The notes beneath the pieces are model-generated. The model made no database searches, had not been told where the DNA came from, and saw only the letters and a program-made list of their open reading frames with translations. Shown piece after piece: positions 40,954 to 54,688 of a DNA stretch of 62,150 nucleotides. Made by a program: the position numbers and the translations under genes. Each line of letters opens with the position of its first letter. Position 1 is the first letter of the stretch. Source of the stretch: Purshia tridentata (taxonomy: Eukaryota > Streptophyta > Magnoliopsida > Rosales > Rosaceae); assembly GCA_003254885.1 (NCBI GenBank), contig QANT01009107.1, positions 1 to 62,150 of the forward strand. Reading direction: 5' to 3'.

Positions 40954-42407
40954 ATATTTTGGATCACCCATCTATTTGCACAGTGACTTTGAGTAGGTGA
41001 AAACAGAAAAATCAATGCTACAAATTTACAGCCAGTACTAAAAAAAACAAAACAAAACCTTTTTTGTATTCTGCTTCATTGAATAGATGCATCATTTATG
41101 TTTTGAAGTTATCAATGATGGAATTTAAAGAGAGATTTTAATGCAAACCCATAATTCAGTGGACATCAATATAGTCATATTAAAATTGGATATGATAACC
41201 AAAAACATGAATTTGTTCATACCGCAAGACGTCGAGAGCACTCTGCACAGCCAATACATCCTACACCTCCCACATCCATGAACTCATACAATTCCCTAGA
41301 GACTATGCATCCACAGTGGATAGGCTGCACAAAATTCAAGAAATTTTAAAAGTAGAGTCACAGAGAGAGAGAGAGAGAGAGTGAATATATATATATATAT
41401 ATATATTTAAAGATGGGGAAACTGCTTGCTAACCTTGTTGCACAAACGGCAGTCCCTCCAACCAGTTTCCCCTGAGTGGAATGTATTGCAGTAAACCGAA
41501 TTCTCATATGCAGTTCTGGAGTACACACAGTGCCATGTCCAGCAACAGTGGAAAAAACAGATGAATATATAAGTTGCGTATGAGCAACTAAACTACTCCA
41601 TAATGCAATGCTTACAACACAAACTAAAAGTACAGTACTCCTTACTTGTAGTCCAATTAAGACTACATGGATTTACATACATTGTAGACAAGAGATCACA
41701 AATGAAATTCATTGTCCATAGCATGAAGAACAAGGCAGAGTGGCTATATATTTTCACTAGCATGCGTACATACAAAACTTGAAGTATTAGGCATACATAT
41801 GAAAATCTAACATACACATATGAAAATCTAACATACAACAAAACACAAGAGTATGAAACATAGACAATTCAAAATTTCTAAATTGCTCAGCCAATTAGCA
41901 TGGGTGAAAATAATTTGGCATCTTCTCTTATTCCAATATAACTCCTTTACATCAAATAAATAAAAAATGGGTAGCAGTAGACTTTTAATAACTGTGGTAA
42001 CTGGTAAGGATTAATGGATTATAATTGTATTCCAATTATAGGTCGATCATCGACAATGTTGCTAATTCCTTCATGACACACGATAAATATAGAAGCAGCT
42101 CATGACAAAACACAATTGGTCAAAATCACCACATAAAACGACTGCCTCTTCTAAACCCACAATACACACAAAACCCCACGTAAAGAGCCAAAACCCATAA
42201 TCCGATATTGCCCTCCCAACACCGTATCAACCACAGAATAGCTGAAAAATTAAAACTTGGAAAGCATAAAAGCTAAAAGAGGGAAAAAAATTACCCGCAC
42301 TTGTAGCAGAGATGGGCAAATCCACCGGATCGCACAGGCCAACCATTCTTCCATTCGTGCGTATTGGTCGTCCCACAATATTCATTCATGCAAATCTTGG
42401 ACCCCAT
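36890..42407 (-). CDS. VAL: B3-domain transcriptional repressor, VAL1/VAL2 (HSI2/HSL1) type
   Basis: Nuclear repressor that silences seed-maturation genes and FLC-type targets by binding RY elements and recruiting Polycomb and histone deacetylases. Twelve minus-strand exons: 42295-42407, 41434-41515, 41223-41324, 40192-40856, 39970-40066, 39634-39808, 39413-39486, 38874-39296, 38682-38731, 38298-38411, 38159-38226 and 36890-37632 (2706 nt, 901 residues). Domains: a PHD-like Cys-rich zone (about 1-99), the B3 domain (about 321-436, with [19 protein letters not shown]), the CW zinc finger (about 597-650, [15 protein letters not shown]), a second Cys-rich motif (about 708-734) and an EAR motif DLNCDP (about 811-816). 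All silencing modules are present. Neighbouring C4H suggests the HSI2/VAL1 position (AT2G30470), but paralogue identity is not proved. Confidence 0.95.
40906..40950. repeat. TG/GA compound microsatellite in a VAL intron
   Basis: A GT run directly followed by a GA run, in the intron between VAL exons 3 and 4. Similar GA and TA runs lie at 41361-41408 in the intron between exons 2 and 3. Polymorphic markers at most. Confidence 0.85.
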
Positions 42408-45115
42408 AACCCCAAATTCAACCCCTCCAGACCCTTGAAGCAAACAAACAAAACAATCAAAACCAAATCCCTAAAACCCCTTTTGACCAGAGCCAACAAA
42501 TTTAACCAACAGGGCCAGCATTAGGCACAATCATGCACAGCATCTGAGATTGGGCAATAATTAAATAAATAAATAATCAATAAAAAAAGCAGCAGAAAAA
42601 CCAACCAACCTTGTCTAGTCCCAATCTACAAAACCCAAATCTTGACAATCACAAGTCATTCAAATACTAAACACAAAGCAGACGACGATGGTAGTGAGAG
42701 CAGAGCTTAAGAGTCTGAGCTGATGAAGAAGAATCGAGTCAAACTGATCAGTGGGTTTACGATTAGTGAGTGAGTGAGGGAACGTAACGGCGACTGGGGT
42801 TTTGGTTCTGTGGGTAAGAGTAAGACCAAGAAAGCGTGTATTTTGTATATGAAAGAGAGGCTAAGAGAGAGAGAGAGTGCATGCAAAGCAACAGATGCAT
42901 AAAATGCATGCACGACACTTGAAGACACACCGCTTAAACAAGTCGTCTCATTTTTTACTCTCCTCAACACACACTGTATTCAGTTTTCCTATTAGGACAG
43001 TGATACGATAACCCGACTGTTTCGTTGCGGCTTGGTGACTCACTCTGACCTGTCAACTGGATGTTGAGGAAGATGACACTCCTCCAATCACCGCAGGTTG
43101 CACTCACCTTGCATCCTGCCTCCCTCGTGTCTATCATGATTCATCCTTATTACTATTTATAAGTATTATATTATATCATATGAGATGCATAAATAATCTT
43201 TTCTTACTAGCCCTTTGGCATGTAACGTGTTATATTATAATATTGTGAATTTAAACAAAAGCCGAATTATTTAAATTTACAATTTAGTAATAAAAAACTT
43301 TCATAATAAATCATCAAGAATATAATATATGATTCAAAATCTTGAAAAAATATACATTGAGTTATTTTATGTTGCAAGATTAAATCTATAATAAAGTCCT
43401 ATTATATGCACTCATAATAACTAAAATCTTAAACCCAAAACAATATTAAATTATACACGTATATAATTTGAGTGAAATCAACTTTGTGTTCATAAATTAT
43501 TACTCTTCTTAGTCATTTTATGATATGATTCATGCATTAGAGACTCTCTCTCTCCCCTTAATTATAAGTGTTGGGGGGTCACATGTGGCATTGAACACAA
43601 TAGCAACGCGTAGTCTTCTAACTTCTCAGCGTCACAGATCATGCCTCACATCAACAAACCAAATCTCATATCAATTAATTAATAATATATACCAAATTTA
43701 TTATCTATTTTTATGCATGTGTTTGGCCACCAAAAAAAAAAAATGTTTATGCATGTGAGATGACCCGCATACGACGCGGCACGCCAGCACGATGCTTCTG
43801 GGCCCAAGTTAATCCAAGTCACCTGACTTTGAGCCCAAGTCATGCTTTGTTATCAGCAGTGGGCTCAGCCCAATATGGGGCCCAAAAAAAGGTAGACTCA
43901 CCTCAAGTGTTCATCCCAACCACACCTCAAGTATTCAAATATAATTGGAGGCAAATTATATATATAGCCAAATCATTAATATTAAGTTTAGCCCCTCAAA
44001 ATATTTGATTAATCAAATCTTTGATTCAGTGCATGCAGGCCACGAAAATTGTTGCGGTTAAAAAGATTATGCCAATAAAGATTTCCCAAAAAAAAAAAAG
44101 CAAGAAAAGATTGTGAATATTGAATACTAATCCAGATTCTGGACTTCATAATCTTAAATTAGCAAGATTCTTAGGACAGCCTTTACATATATGATATATC
44201 AATCATAAGAATTATATGCTATTTCTTAAACATAATTCGAATATCTTTTGTTGATGAAAAAAATCTCCGCTTCATATATATTCATATCTTAATTAATCTA
44301 ATTAAGCTTGAGTGTTGTAATTCTACGCGAACCTTTTATTTAGTCACTCTGATAATATTTTATCAAGATATAAAATAAAAAAAAAAACTCATTTTTAAAT
44401 TATTAATATTAATATAATTGTTCCTGGCCAAAAAAAAATAAATTAATATAATTGTTTCCAAATATATTATAGGCCTATAAGTGTAAAAGATATATATCAT
44501 TTTCTATTTTACTAATTAATTTTTCTCAATCATTATTTTCTGTAAAAAAGCAATCCTCATAGAATGTCCATGTAGACAGTAGATCTCATTCCCATATATA
44601 TATATACCCTATTGTACATGTGTTATTATGTAATATTTGTAAATTTACGAAATATATATATATATATATATATAAATATATTTGTACATGTGTTATTATG
44701 TAATATTTGTAAATTTACGATATATATATATATATATATAAATATATGATTAAATAGCAAAGTAGACGATGGAGGAACCAAATCTTGATGAGCTGGAGTG
44801 GATATGATAATAATCTCGAATGACTGATCTGAAAGGATTACAAAGGATCGGAATAGATCGTAATACGAAGACGCCGTCTTCAATTTCCTTCCTTCCGTCG
44901 ATGTTCATCATCGATATCATATCAAAAACTCCTAAAAAGATGCCAAATATCTGTGACCCATTGATTTTTTCCCTCATTTTATATGCCCACTTTGGTTATA
45001 TATACATTCACATTGAATTTATATGCCCTACGCTTTGTTCTGCTATACCCTTTGCTCTGTTTCTTCTGCTTTTCTGGGTTTGTTTGTTTGGGATTTCACA
45101 GATTATTAGAGATTA
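42408..45115. other. Divergent intergenic region between VAL and response regulator
   Basis: The left part (to about 42,850) is probably the VAL leader, possibly with a leader intron, since CT/GA-rich transcribed-looking sequence continues to about 42,870. The remainder is AT-rich with TA microsatellites and a 70-base tandem duplication at 44612-44751. The last 300 bases are the response-regulator promoter and leader. Frames at 42312-44008 have no domain. Confidence 0.5.
44612..44751. repeat. 70-base tandem duplication
   Basis: A block starting TGTACATGTGTTATTATG and ending in a TA run is present twice, about 70 bases apart (44612-44681 and 44682-44751). Copies differ mainly in TA run length. 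It lies about 370 bases upstream of the response-regulator ATG. Confidence 0.85.
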
Positions 45116-46081
<966 letters not shown>

Positions 46082-46520
46082 TTTTCACAAGAAAAGTAAT
46101 CCCAAAAAGCTAACAGCAATCAATACGTATCAATACTTAAAACCTATTTGATGCATTGTAACCATTTTTGATTTCGTATTACCATCAGATTGTGATCCTG
46201 TTTTTATTTGATTGTTCCCACATACAACAGATTTAAATTTAAGCATATTTTGTGCCTTTTTGCTTCTTTCTGATACCTGTGTGAGAGTTTTCATTGACCT
46301 ATTCACAAATTGGATAACATTTCCGGTAGCACGGAAAGTTCCAAACTACTGCAGAGCTACTAGGCCAGTGCAATTTTTTTGCAGTTACAAAATCACCTCC
46401 TGGAACATATGTGGATGTGCAGGGTGCCAAAGCCATCACACAAATGAAAATGATATTAACAAAGGAAATGTGTGGTTTGATTCAAAAGAATCCCCACATC
46501 TAATAGGCATGACAAAGGTG

Positions 46521-49500
46521 TTATATCTTCTTCATGCCATTATGTGCAGCTGCCTCCTTCAATACCTTCTGCACACAAAGAAACTGAAGAACATAGCTCT
46601 GAAGCATCATCACCTGACAAGATGAGTCAACATCAATTTGTTGTTTACTCTCTTCCTTGCTTTCCTGAGGTCCAGTTTCTGTATTAACAAGTTAACGGAG
46701 CATGTTAGTCTGCAAATAATTGCAAAACTAAACAACATTTTCTAATCAACCTTACAATTACATAATGAGATATAAAAGGGAGGATAAATCTTAGAAGAAT
46801 AAATGCATACCATTGCTCCAATTTTGACATGGAAGAGGAATTTCAGAATCATGGTGAGCTCTGGCAACGACGGAAACCCTCCTAGTACAAATATAGAATA
46901 GTTTTTAAGAGTTGGGGAACCAAACATAACAACTTGAGGGAGATACATACTTCTATATTTGTGCAACATACTCTTTTTCAACTATTATGCTTTTGAATTT
47001 GTCTGGAGATTTCAGAGACGACGATGTTTCCTCTGCAAGGTCAGGAAAATAGCTTGGCTTTACACTTTTCTTCCATACTGGAGCTGCATATTTTGCTTCC
47101 TTACATTCACCATTCTTGTTCTTTGACGTTAAAGCACCAATTGCAACTTTGTTTTCCGTGAACAAGGTGTCATTCAGAAGACAATTTTCTTCCTCCAGCT
47201 TAGATTTTTCACTGGGCTGAAATTTTCCTTTTCTTCCCTCATCTTTGCTAACACTTTCCTGCGCTGATGAAGCAGGAGATGGTGTCTTGCAATGGGAATA
47301 AGGGAAAAAATCTGGTTTTGTTGGTCCAAACCCAATTTTAGAGGTTAAAGGAGAGTCTTGAAATGCAAACTTCTCAGAGATAAAACTGCCAGAAGGTGAA
47401 CTTGCAACAGGTTCACATTGTTTAAAAGGAGATCTGGGATCAAAATGTAATTCTGGGACTGGAATTGCACCAAAAGGTTCTCCAGACAAAGGCTCAGAGC
47501 CTTCCGATGGACAGTTTGTCTCTGAATTTTGGAGGAAAGAACTGGAACCTGAATTTATATCAACCGGCATATATTGTTCCTCAGACAACCATTTGCCGCT
47601 GGGGGTTAACTTTTCCAGAAACCGAGAGTTTGAGTGGTGGGATGGTGTTAACTTTGATGAATTTGACATATTTGTACATTTTCCTGATCCATGTGCAATA
47701 TTCCCCGGTAGAACAACATCCCTTCTTTTGTCCTGTGTCTTTTTTGTAGAAGTCATATTCACATGATACTTGTATTCAGGGCCAGCATATGCATTGCCAT
47801 GGCTTCTCTTGCTCTGTTTTCTGGATGACTTTGACAGTGAATTTTCAGTTGCATTGACCCTCACTGACATCAAATGTTGGAAAAAGAGCGTCTTGGGTTT
47901 ACTGAAAGAATATTTGTAATATTGGCAATAACAGCAGCTAATTTTGAATCATCTCATATTTTCAATCAATAGATATACCCGCACTTGATGAGCATGACTC
48001 TTCACTGCCAAAAGACACAGAAGGCAATGACACATATGAGTAAGAGTAAGAGCCGGAAAGCTGCGTGAAATAAAAGAAAGCCACTCATTACCTCAGCAAG
48101 CTCACATTATCCCTTTCATACTCAGTCACAAAGCAAGACCAATCTGGTTTGCTGGTTACACTTCCAAAATCAAAGTTCCTTCCTACTGTATGGGGTCTAC
48201 CATCACACCAAGACACAACTCTTGAGTGTATGTGTACATTACTGATAGAAAGCTAGCTTACTCAGTATACGTACCTTGCACCACTGGAAATCACAAAATC
48301 ATGATCATTTTCTGATATTTGGTGCTTGGAGAATGAAGGCGACTCTGTTAGAGAGAAGTGAGCAAAGCATCGAAACAAAAGCCAACACAAACAAAGCCAC
48401 TGATAACTAATTAAGATATGACAATTGTTGGCATAACATTTGCGTATACACCTTTAATAAGATGGTCTAAGAAACGGTCACAAATTAATCCTATCACGTC
48501 ATGCACATGGACCAATTAAAAATAATTTTCGGATAATTTATATTTGTACACATACACCAGTTAAAGAATTCTACAGGCATAGTTAAATTGAGAGTTAGAG
48601 AGAGGACCTATGATGTTGAATTTGTCTGCTGTTTTCGTATCAAACCTGCCCAGATGCAACAATCAAATTAAGATGATATAGTATAATTTCTCAAAACAAA
48701 GAAAATAAAAAAGTAAAGATTAAAAAAAACACCTCATCGGTGAAAAGGGTCCTTCAAAAGAAAAATCTCGCATCTCATGCGTTCTGTGCATCAAGTTATC
48801 GACAGAACCACAGTTCATTTGACCTGGCCAGTTCTTCCATGATAAATCATGTTTCCATTCGTCAACAGAGTTTTCATCTGGAAAGGTAGACGTACCTGGT
48901 AGAGATTTAACAAGACATATCATGCTCTATATTTGACCCCTATTAGAAGGAAACAACCATTAGTAGAATATTATGAAGCTAGTTAATCTACCGTCCCATT
49001 TATCTTTGCTGCTATATTCAGCATTGTCAAAGATTCTTCTGCGTCCATTACAGCTATCTAATTTACTGCTGTGACGGCCATCATATTGTGAGCAGTCTCT
49101 GAAAGTGGATAATTTTTTCTTTGAATTACTGAATGAATCCCTTAAGTCTGTAGAGAACTCTAAAGCACTGCTACTTAAGGGCATATTGATATCTTGCATC
49201 ATTGCATCCTGCATTTAGCATCAGATCAATCACCCTCTTACGTCTTAAACCTAGATAACAAAAAAAATGTAAAAACTTCGCAGCTTTACAGCCCAGAACA
49301 TATTTAAACAAATGTAACAACTACTTGGATTGAGAACACAAGAAATTTCATCTATATTAATGTGTACACCATTCTGAGGTATAACAGATGAAATTTATTG
49401 AAGCAGCATGAACCACACCATATACCAATAAGCCACTTAAAGGTACAGTTTATGGACTAGTTGAAAGTATACAATAAGAATCCAATTAATGATGCCTCTC

Positions 49501-50054
49501 ACCACTTCAACTTCTAGGTCATCCAGATGCTTATGATTCTTGAATGAGTTTTGTTGCCTTGCAGCATTCAACGGTGAGGAGCAATCATAGGAGAAGGTTC
49601 TATAATCACACAAATTTAAGTCATTTGTACAGATGTATTTAGAATCTTCTTTTAAATTTAGAGTCCCCAGTTTGACACCAAGGCATCACTATATTTCTGC
49701 TGTATTTGAGTAAAAGCTTTCCATGAAATTGGTGAATGATCCATTTCATGGAGAATAAAAGATAAGTCTTCTACAAGAAGTGTGGTGTCCTAACTCCTAA
49801 GTAGCAACAACGTTAAATTCTCATAAATTTGTTTTGTTTTTTCTAAAAAAGCATTCGCTGACTGAATATTAGTTAGGAATGGTTACCTTCCAGGCCGTTT
49901 TGGTGAATGGACGGGTGTTTCCATTCCCACTTTACCCAAACCTGATAGCAAGAATAGGCAGTGAAGATATTTATCAATGTTTAGAATAAAAAATAAGTAG
50001 ATACTATTTCTCATGGACCCAAAAGCTTCAGTAAGAAGGATTTCAAATTACATN

Positions 50055-50104
<50 letters not shown>

Positions 50105-52611
50105 CCTCTTTGTTTTTGTTTCTCTTTTTCTTTAACTGTAAAGAAACAATACAAGTTAGAACACCTTCTGAGATAACAATGATGCATGAGAAGACATATA
50201 AGAAATATAAAATGTTGCTTCAGAATTTGAATTAACAGAACCATACCTTCAACTGAAAATGCAACATGAGCTTCACGTACTGGACTTCCTTCAACATAGT
50301 CATTCATCCCATCATCGCCAAAAAAATCAGGTAAAGAATACTCTGAAGCAGAAGGAAACAAGTCTTTGAAAGAAACTTCAACACTCAAGAGAGGTATATA
50401 TAAGGACAAGAAATGCTGCAAGGAAGTGACTTTCAGTGCACTATAACCAAAGTTCTAGGACAACCAACTTATAAGCTCTTTCGGCAAGCTAAGACATAAG
50501 ATAAAATGCATGGAAAGTATGAAAGTTCAAGACTGTATTGGATACTATTTTCTACTTACGCTGCTCGGTAGTCGTCCCCCAGTTATCTGGTTTAGGATTA
50601 ATTTCATTGAAAGACTTTTTGTGATTATCAGGTGCACTAAAGATAACCCTGTGATGAAAAAAGTATATCAACACTCCACAGGACTAGCAAAAACAACATC
50701 GATAGAAGCAACTATGGACACAACTAGTTTGTGCTCATGTCACTTACAAGTAAGGCTTTGCAATAAGTTGACTGAGAAACGAGTGTGAGTGGGGGGAATG
50801 ATTATGACATTCATTATTCTACAACACTCCACAGGACTAGCAAAAACAACATTGATAGAAGCAACTATGGACACAACTAGTTTGTGCTCATGTCAGTTAC
50901 AAGTAAGGCTTTGCAATAAGTTGACTGAGATACGAGTGTGAGTGGGTGGCATGATTATGACATTCATTATTCTACAACAAGTCTGTGCCTGCACACACAC
51001 ATAACTCACTTTTTAGGAGATGCAGTTTCCACTTGGAAGACTGATTCAGCTCCTGTTTCAGCATAAAGCCATAATCCATTAAAGATCCACTTAACAAGTC
51101 CAGAAAGATGGGTCAGATAACAAACTGGGTAGAGGGAAGGAAAGGAGGGAATAAGAGGCCCGAAATGTTAAGCAGATACCAAACAGCAGGGTTGAGAAAA
51201 AGAAAGAAAACATACTTGCTTTGCTAAAAGCAACAGAGTTGGGAGGAGCAACCATCTTTGAAAGTATTGTTAGTGGATCCTTTGTGATACCACACTTCAT
51301 TCTTGAAGCATTGACTTCTAGGTCTTCCCTTCCTTACATGGTTGAAAAGGTAACAAATGGAAGAAAAGATAACGAACCTTATTTATTTAAAAGAACCCAT
51401 TGGAAGAAAGATTAAAGCAATAACAAAGAAAAAAACTATCATCTCATTGGTTTATATCAAAGCGTAAAGTTCTTTCTGAAAAGCCAGAACTTATTGGTCA
51501 CAATACCACAACAAGTTGACAATTTTAGAAGTTTCAGTCATTTTCTATCTCATAGATTCAACAGATTACGTATCTGATCCGCACTTAAATGACGAAATAT
51601 TTTTATTCACATCATACCTTAATTTTTAATTCACAACAACTCATGACATTGCAGGAGATAAATGAAAATTGCTCCCAGTGACTTTCTGAAATTTTAAAAT
51701 ATTAGAAACTTACCATTGGCGCAAGCATATTTGTGTTCTTGAGCAACTGCTGACAAGTTTAACAAACTGAGAATATCCAACGACCGACTTTCTTTGTGAT
51801 GTTGCCCAGATATGTTTATTCCATCTGCATAGCTCTCTACCCCAGTTGTTTGCTGCTCATGCTGTTGTTGTCGCTTTCTTTGTTCAAAGTATTGCTTTTG
51901 CCTTGGCAATTAAAGGAGGGTCAGAACATGTAGATCTGCTGCATCTAACATCTCAACTTAAAAGCCATAAGCACACCAGTATTATTCTTCTTGGAAGGAG
52001 GGCAATTACTTCAAAAGCACAAAAAATATATATACTATTCAATAGCAAAAGGGTCACAGAATAGCCATTTAATTTTATCTTCCAAGTTACTAGTTATACA
52101 TCTGTGCTGTAAATTCTTATCACGATTGAACAAAAATTTGTATTGAAAAAGAAAATTTTCTCATACCTATTCTGTGTAGACTTCCTCGACTGAAGTTTCC
52201 CAGGTGCAATCAAGAGGTATCATGTATAAAACAAATGCTAACATGTCAGAACAAAATTTCAACATAAATTTTTCTAATCCAGCATATGCTATGAACAATT
52301 GAAAATTAGAACATGATGGTTATTCATGTAGTAGAATCTAGCATATATTTTAGTAATATACCATAGATGGAATCAGAGAAACGTCACATAAAACATTTTT
52401 TTTTATCATTGAAACACGAGAAGTAGCAAAGTTAATTGAATATATTTGAGTTACTAATTGAACCAAACAATTGCAAGGTTTATCAAATAAACTACAGCCC
52501 TATAAACATACAAATAAAGATTGAGTAGCCCTACTCAAACAATAAAATTCAAATTCAAATGACACTTACAGTTGTCAGTTTCCGCCTCGATCCTCCCATC
52601 CATTGCAACAT
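46521..52611 (-). CDS. Plant protein of unknown function, 17 coding exons
   Basis: I do not recognise this family. Exons on the minus strand: 52570-52611, 52167-52189, 51714-51901, 51010-51052, 50560-50648, 50247-50375, 49887-49941, 49503-49599, 48992-49208, 48733-48895, 48608-48645, 48275-48344, 48106-48178, 47979-48060, 46972-47863, 46811-46881 and 46521-46678. They sum to 2430 nt, 809 residues, phases closing. An N-terminal basic, Gln-rich segment (RQKQYFEQRKRQQQHEQQ) looks helical and possibly nuclear; LDILSLLNLSAVA follows. The middle is Ser/Asp-rich and apparently disordered. The C terminus (VMMLQSYVLQFLCVQKVLKEAA) is an amphipathic helix. No enzyme motif or membrane segment is seen. 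Exon 2 is 23 nt. The gene lies between VAL and C4H, the place of AT2G30480 in Arabidopsis as I recall. Several junctions were chosen by frame and need RNA support; an alternative ATG four codons in is possible. Confidence 0.78.
50055..50102. repeat. 48-base A run beside an ambiguous base
   Basis: The window's only N is at 50054 and is followed directly by 48 consecutive A. It lies in the intron between exons 6 and 7 of the unknown gene. This is probably an assembly or polishing weak point, or the tail of a retro-insertion whose length is uncertain. Confidence 0.9.
50669..50975. repeat. 153-base tandem duplication
   Basis: The block starting at ACACTCCACAGGACTAGC near 50671 recurs near 50824 with only a few differences (for example CATCGATAG against CATTGATAG). 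The two copies adjoin. It lies in the intron between exons 4 and 5 of the unknown gene, just upstream of exon 5 on the minus strand, and does not disturb any exon. Confidence 0.9.
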
Positions 52612-53729
52612 TTTGGTCAGGCGATCTGAAAATTCACTCCTAAGGATTACAATGGAACATTCAGAATTATCTGAAGCATTGTTTGTGGAAAGTACCAAAG
52701 ACTCGGAATTAAAAAAATGGCAAGGAGAACAATAATCATGAAATTAAGCCAATCAACGGTCACAATCCACGCAAAACAAACAGAGAGATTTAAATTTTGA
52801 AACTTAAAATGCAATTTCAATTCGATTACAGCTAATCCATTCAAAGAACAAATGTTGACGGAAAAAGAAAAACGGGAACAATCTCAGAGAGAGAGTGGGA
52901 GGTAGCTTACTATTCGAGCTACCGTTGAAATTTGAAACCCGAACAACTCTTCCTAGCCTCGTGTTTCAGTTTCTGAATTTTATCAAACTCAAACCTAGAA
53001 GAGAGAGAGAGAGAGAGAGAGGGCGAGAGAGAAAGAGAGGTTGAAATAGCGCAACTGTTACACACTTACGCATCCATCTGAGCAAAGTTTACCTGTAAAA
53101 CTTGGAATCGCTAACAGAGCACCGAGTCAGTAAACTTGTTTGTTCTACAAATCGGAGATCTTGCCTTTTGATTTAGAAAGAAAATGAAGGTGATGATGAT
53201 GAACATTGATGATGGTGGATGTTGGTGACTCTCCGTATCGAGTTTGAGTTTGTGAGGTTTGGAGGGGACTGTTATTAGTTTGCCGCAAAATCTGGATTTA
53301 AGAAATTAATTTTGGCGCGTTTTCAATGAAAAGACACGGTCCCACGGAAACGTAACGGGTATTGGGCTGGGCTCCGCAAGTGCGAGGGCCGGTACCTGAT
53401 CTCAAAAAATATCATACATCAAATTAATATTTTCTGAAAAATATAATATATGACTCTATGAGATGATTATTAAAGGAAAAAAATATAAAAAATTGGATAA
53501 CCCTGAGCTCCATGCCTTCATGGTTTCTTAATTGCAATAAATACATTGGTCTCTGGTCTCTGGTCTCTGATCTCTGGAGGATCTCTCCTAGGTAAGTGGG
53601 TAAACTTATAAAATCAATTAAATATATTATCAAATATAACATTTTATGGGGACACATCCGTGGCTACTGACTTAGCTACCAAGTTTAATTGACTGACAAA
53701 TACGTGCTGGACTTGCACTCTAATATTTA

Positions 53730-54384
53730 GGGTATGTTTACTAAATGTGAATGAGAGTGAGTAGGAATGAGAGTGAGCAGGAATGGGAGTGAGCAAGAAT
53801 GAGATTGAACATGAATGGGAGTGAGTAGGAATGTGAATGAGAGTGAGCAGGAATGAGAGTGTATGAATGAGAATGAGTAGGAATGAGAGTGTATGAATGA
53901 GAGTGAGTAGGAATGGGAGTGAATATGAATGAGAGGGAGCAGGAATCGAAGTGAACTTAATATGTATAATTAAGTTGCAAATTTAAAATTTCACTTTAAT
54001 TATATTTATATATAAGGGTAGTTTTGGATTTTCATTAAAAATGTGGGGTATTTTCGACCAAAAAAAAATTCTTTCCCTTTCCCTCTCCCCCAATCCGAAC
54101 CCCTCTAAAGAGTGGCAATCACCCAAAATCAGGAATGCCACTCCTGATTTTGGTGGGCCCCACCATTTTTTTTTCCCTTTCCCAAGTTTAGTAAACATGG
54201 GAATGGGAATGAGAATGATTCCCATTACCAAATGCAAGTAAACACAGAAATGGTAATCAGAATCAATTCCAAAAGTAAGTAAACACATCAATGGAAATGG
54301 GAATCATTCCCAAATGCAAGTAAACACTTAAATGAGAATGACTCCCATTGTTACTATTCCCATTGATGATAAGTAAACATGCCC
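53730..54384. mobile_element. MITE-like element with TGTTTACT termini and GAATG-rich arms
   Basis: The left end GGGTATGTTTACT and the right end, reverse-complemented GGGCATGTTTACT, match at 12 of 13 positions. Internally the left arm is a minisatellite of GAATGAGAGTGAGTAG-like units (53745-53945). The right arm carries GGGAATGGGAATGAGAATG blocks and their inverted partners. This resembles non-autonomous DNA transposons of plants, but target-site duplications are not clear. No coding. Confidence 0.55.
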
Positions 54385-54570
54385 GTGTTAATGTGTAAAA
54401 TAGCTAACTGTTATGGCTTTCTATCACTTACTATAGGATTTTTTTAATAGGAGATTGAATTCAAATTTAAAAAATTATTCAATATATGTGTCTTGACTAA
54501 TTCAAGTTTTATATGTGTAGATCGACTTCCGTATATATCTTTGTTTTTTCATTAAGATGAGAGCAGTCAG

Positions 54571-54688
54571 CAGCAGTATAGAAGTAATTGATACCTAGGC
54601 AATGACATCACAGAGTTTAACAAGCAGCTCAGCAGTATAGAAGTAATTGATACCTAAGCAATGACATCACAGAGTTTAACAAGCAGCT
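54571..54688 (+). repeat. 59-base tandem duplication in the GST promoter
   Basis: A 59-base block is present twice back to back (54571-54629, 54630-54688) with one visible mismatch (CCTAGG against CCTAAG). Each copy contains TGACATCA, one base from the TGACGTCA/as-1-type site bound by TGA bZIP factors. The array ends directly before a TATATATAA box at about 54689-54697. Confidence 0.93.

Noticed and set aside
46212..46625. 137-residue plus-strand open frame downstream of the response regulator
   Set aside because: The opposite strand encodes the last exon of the unknown gene with in-phase splice sites; the plus-strand frame has no domain.
53983..54291. Open frames inside the MITE-like element
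   Set aside because: Low-complexity translations of GAATG-type repeats without transposase motifs.
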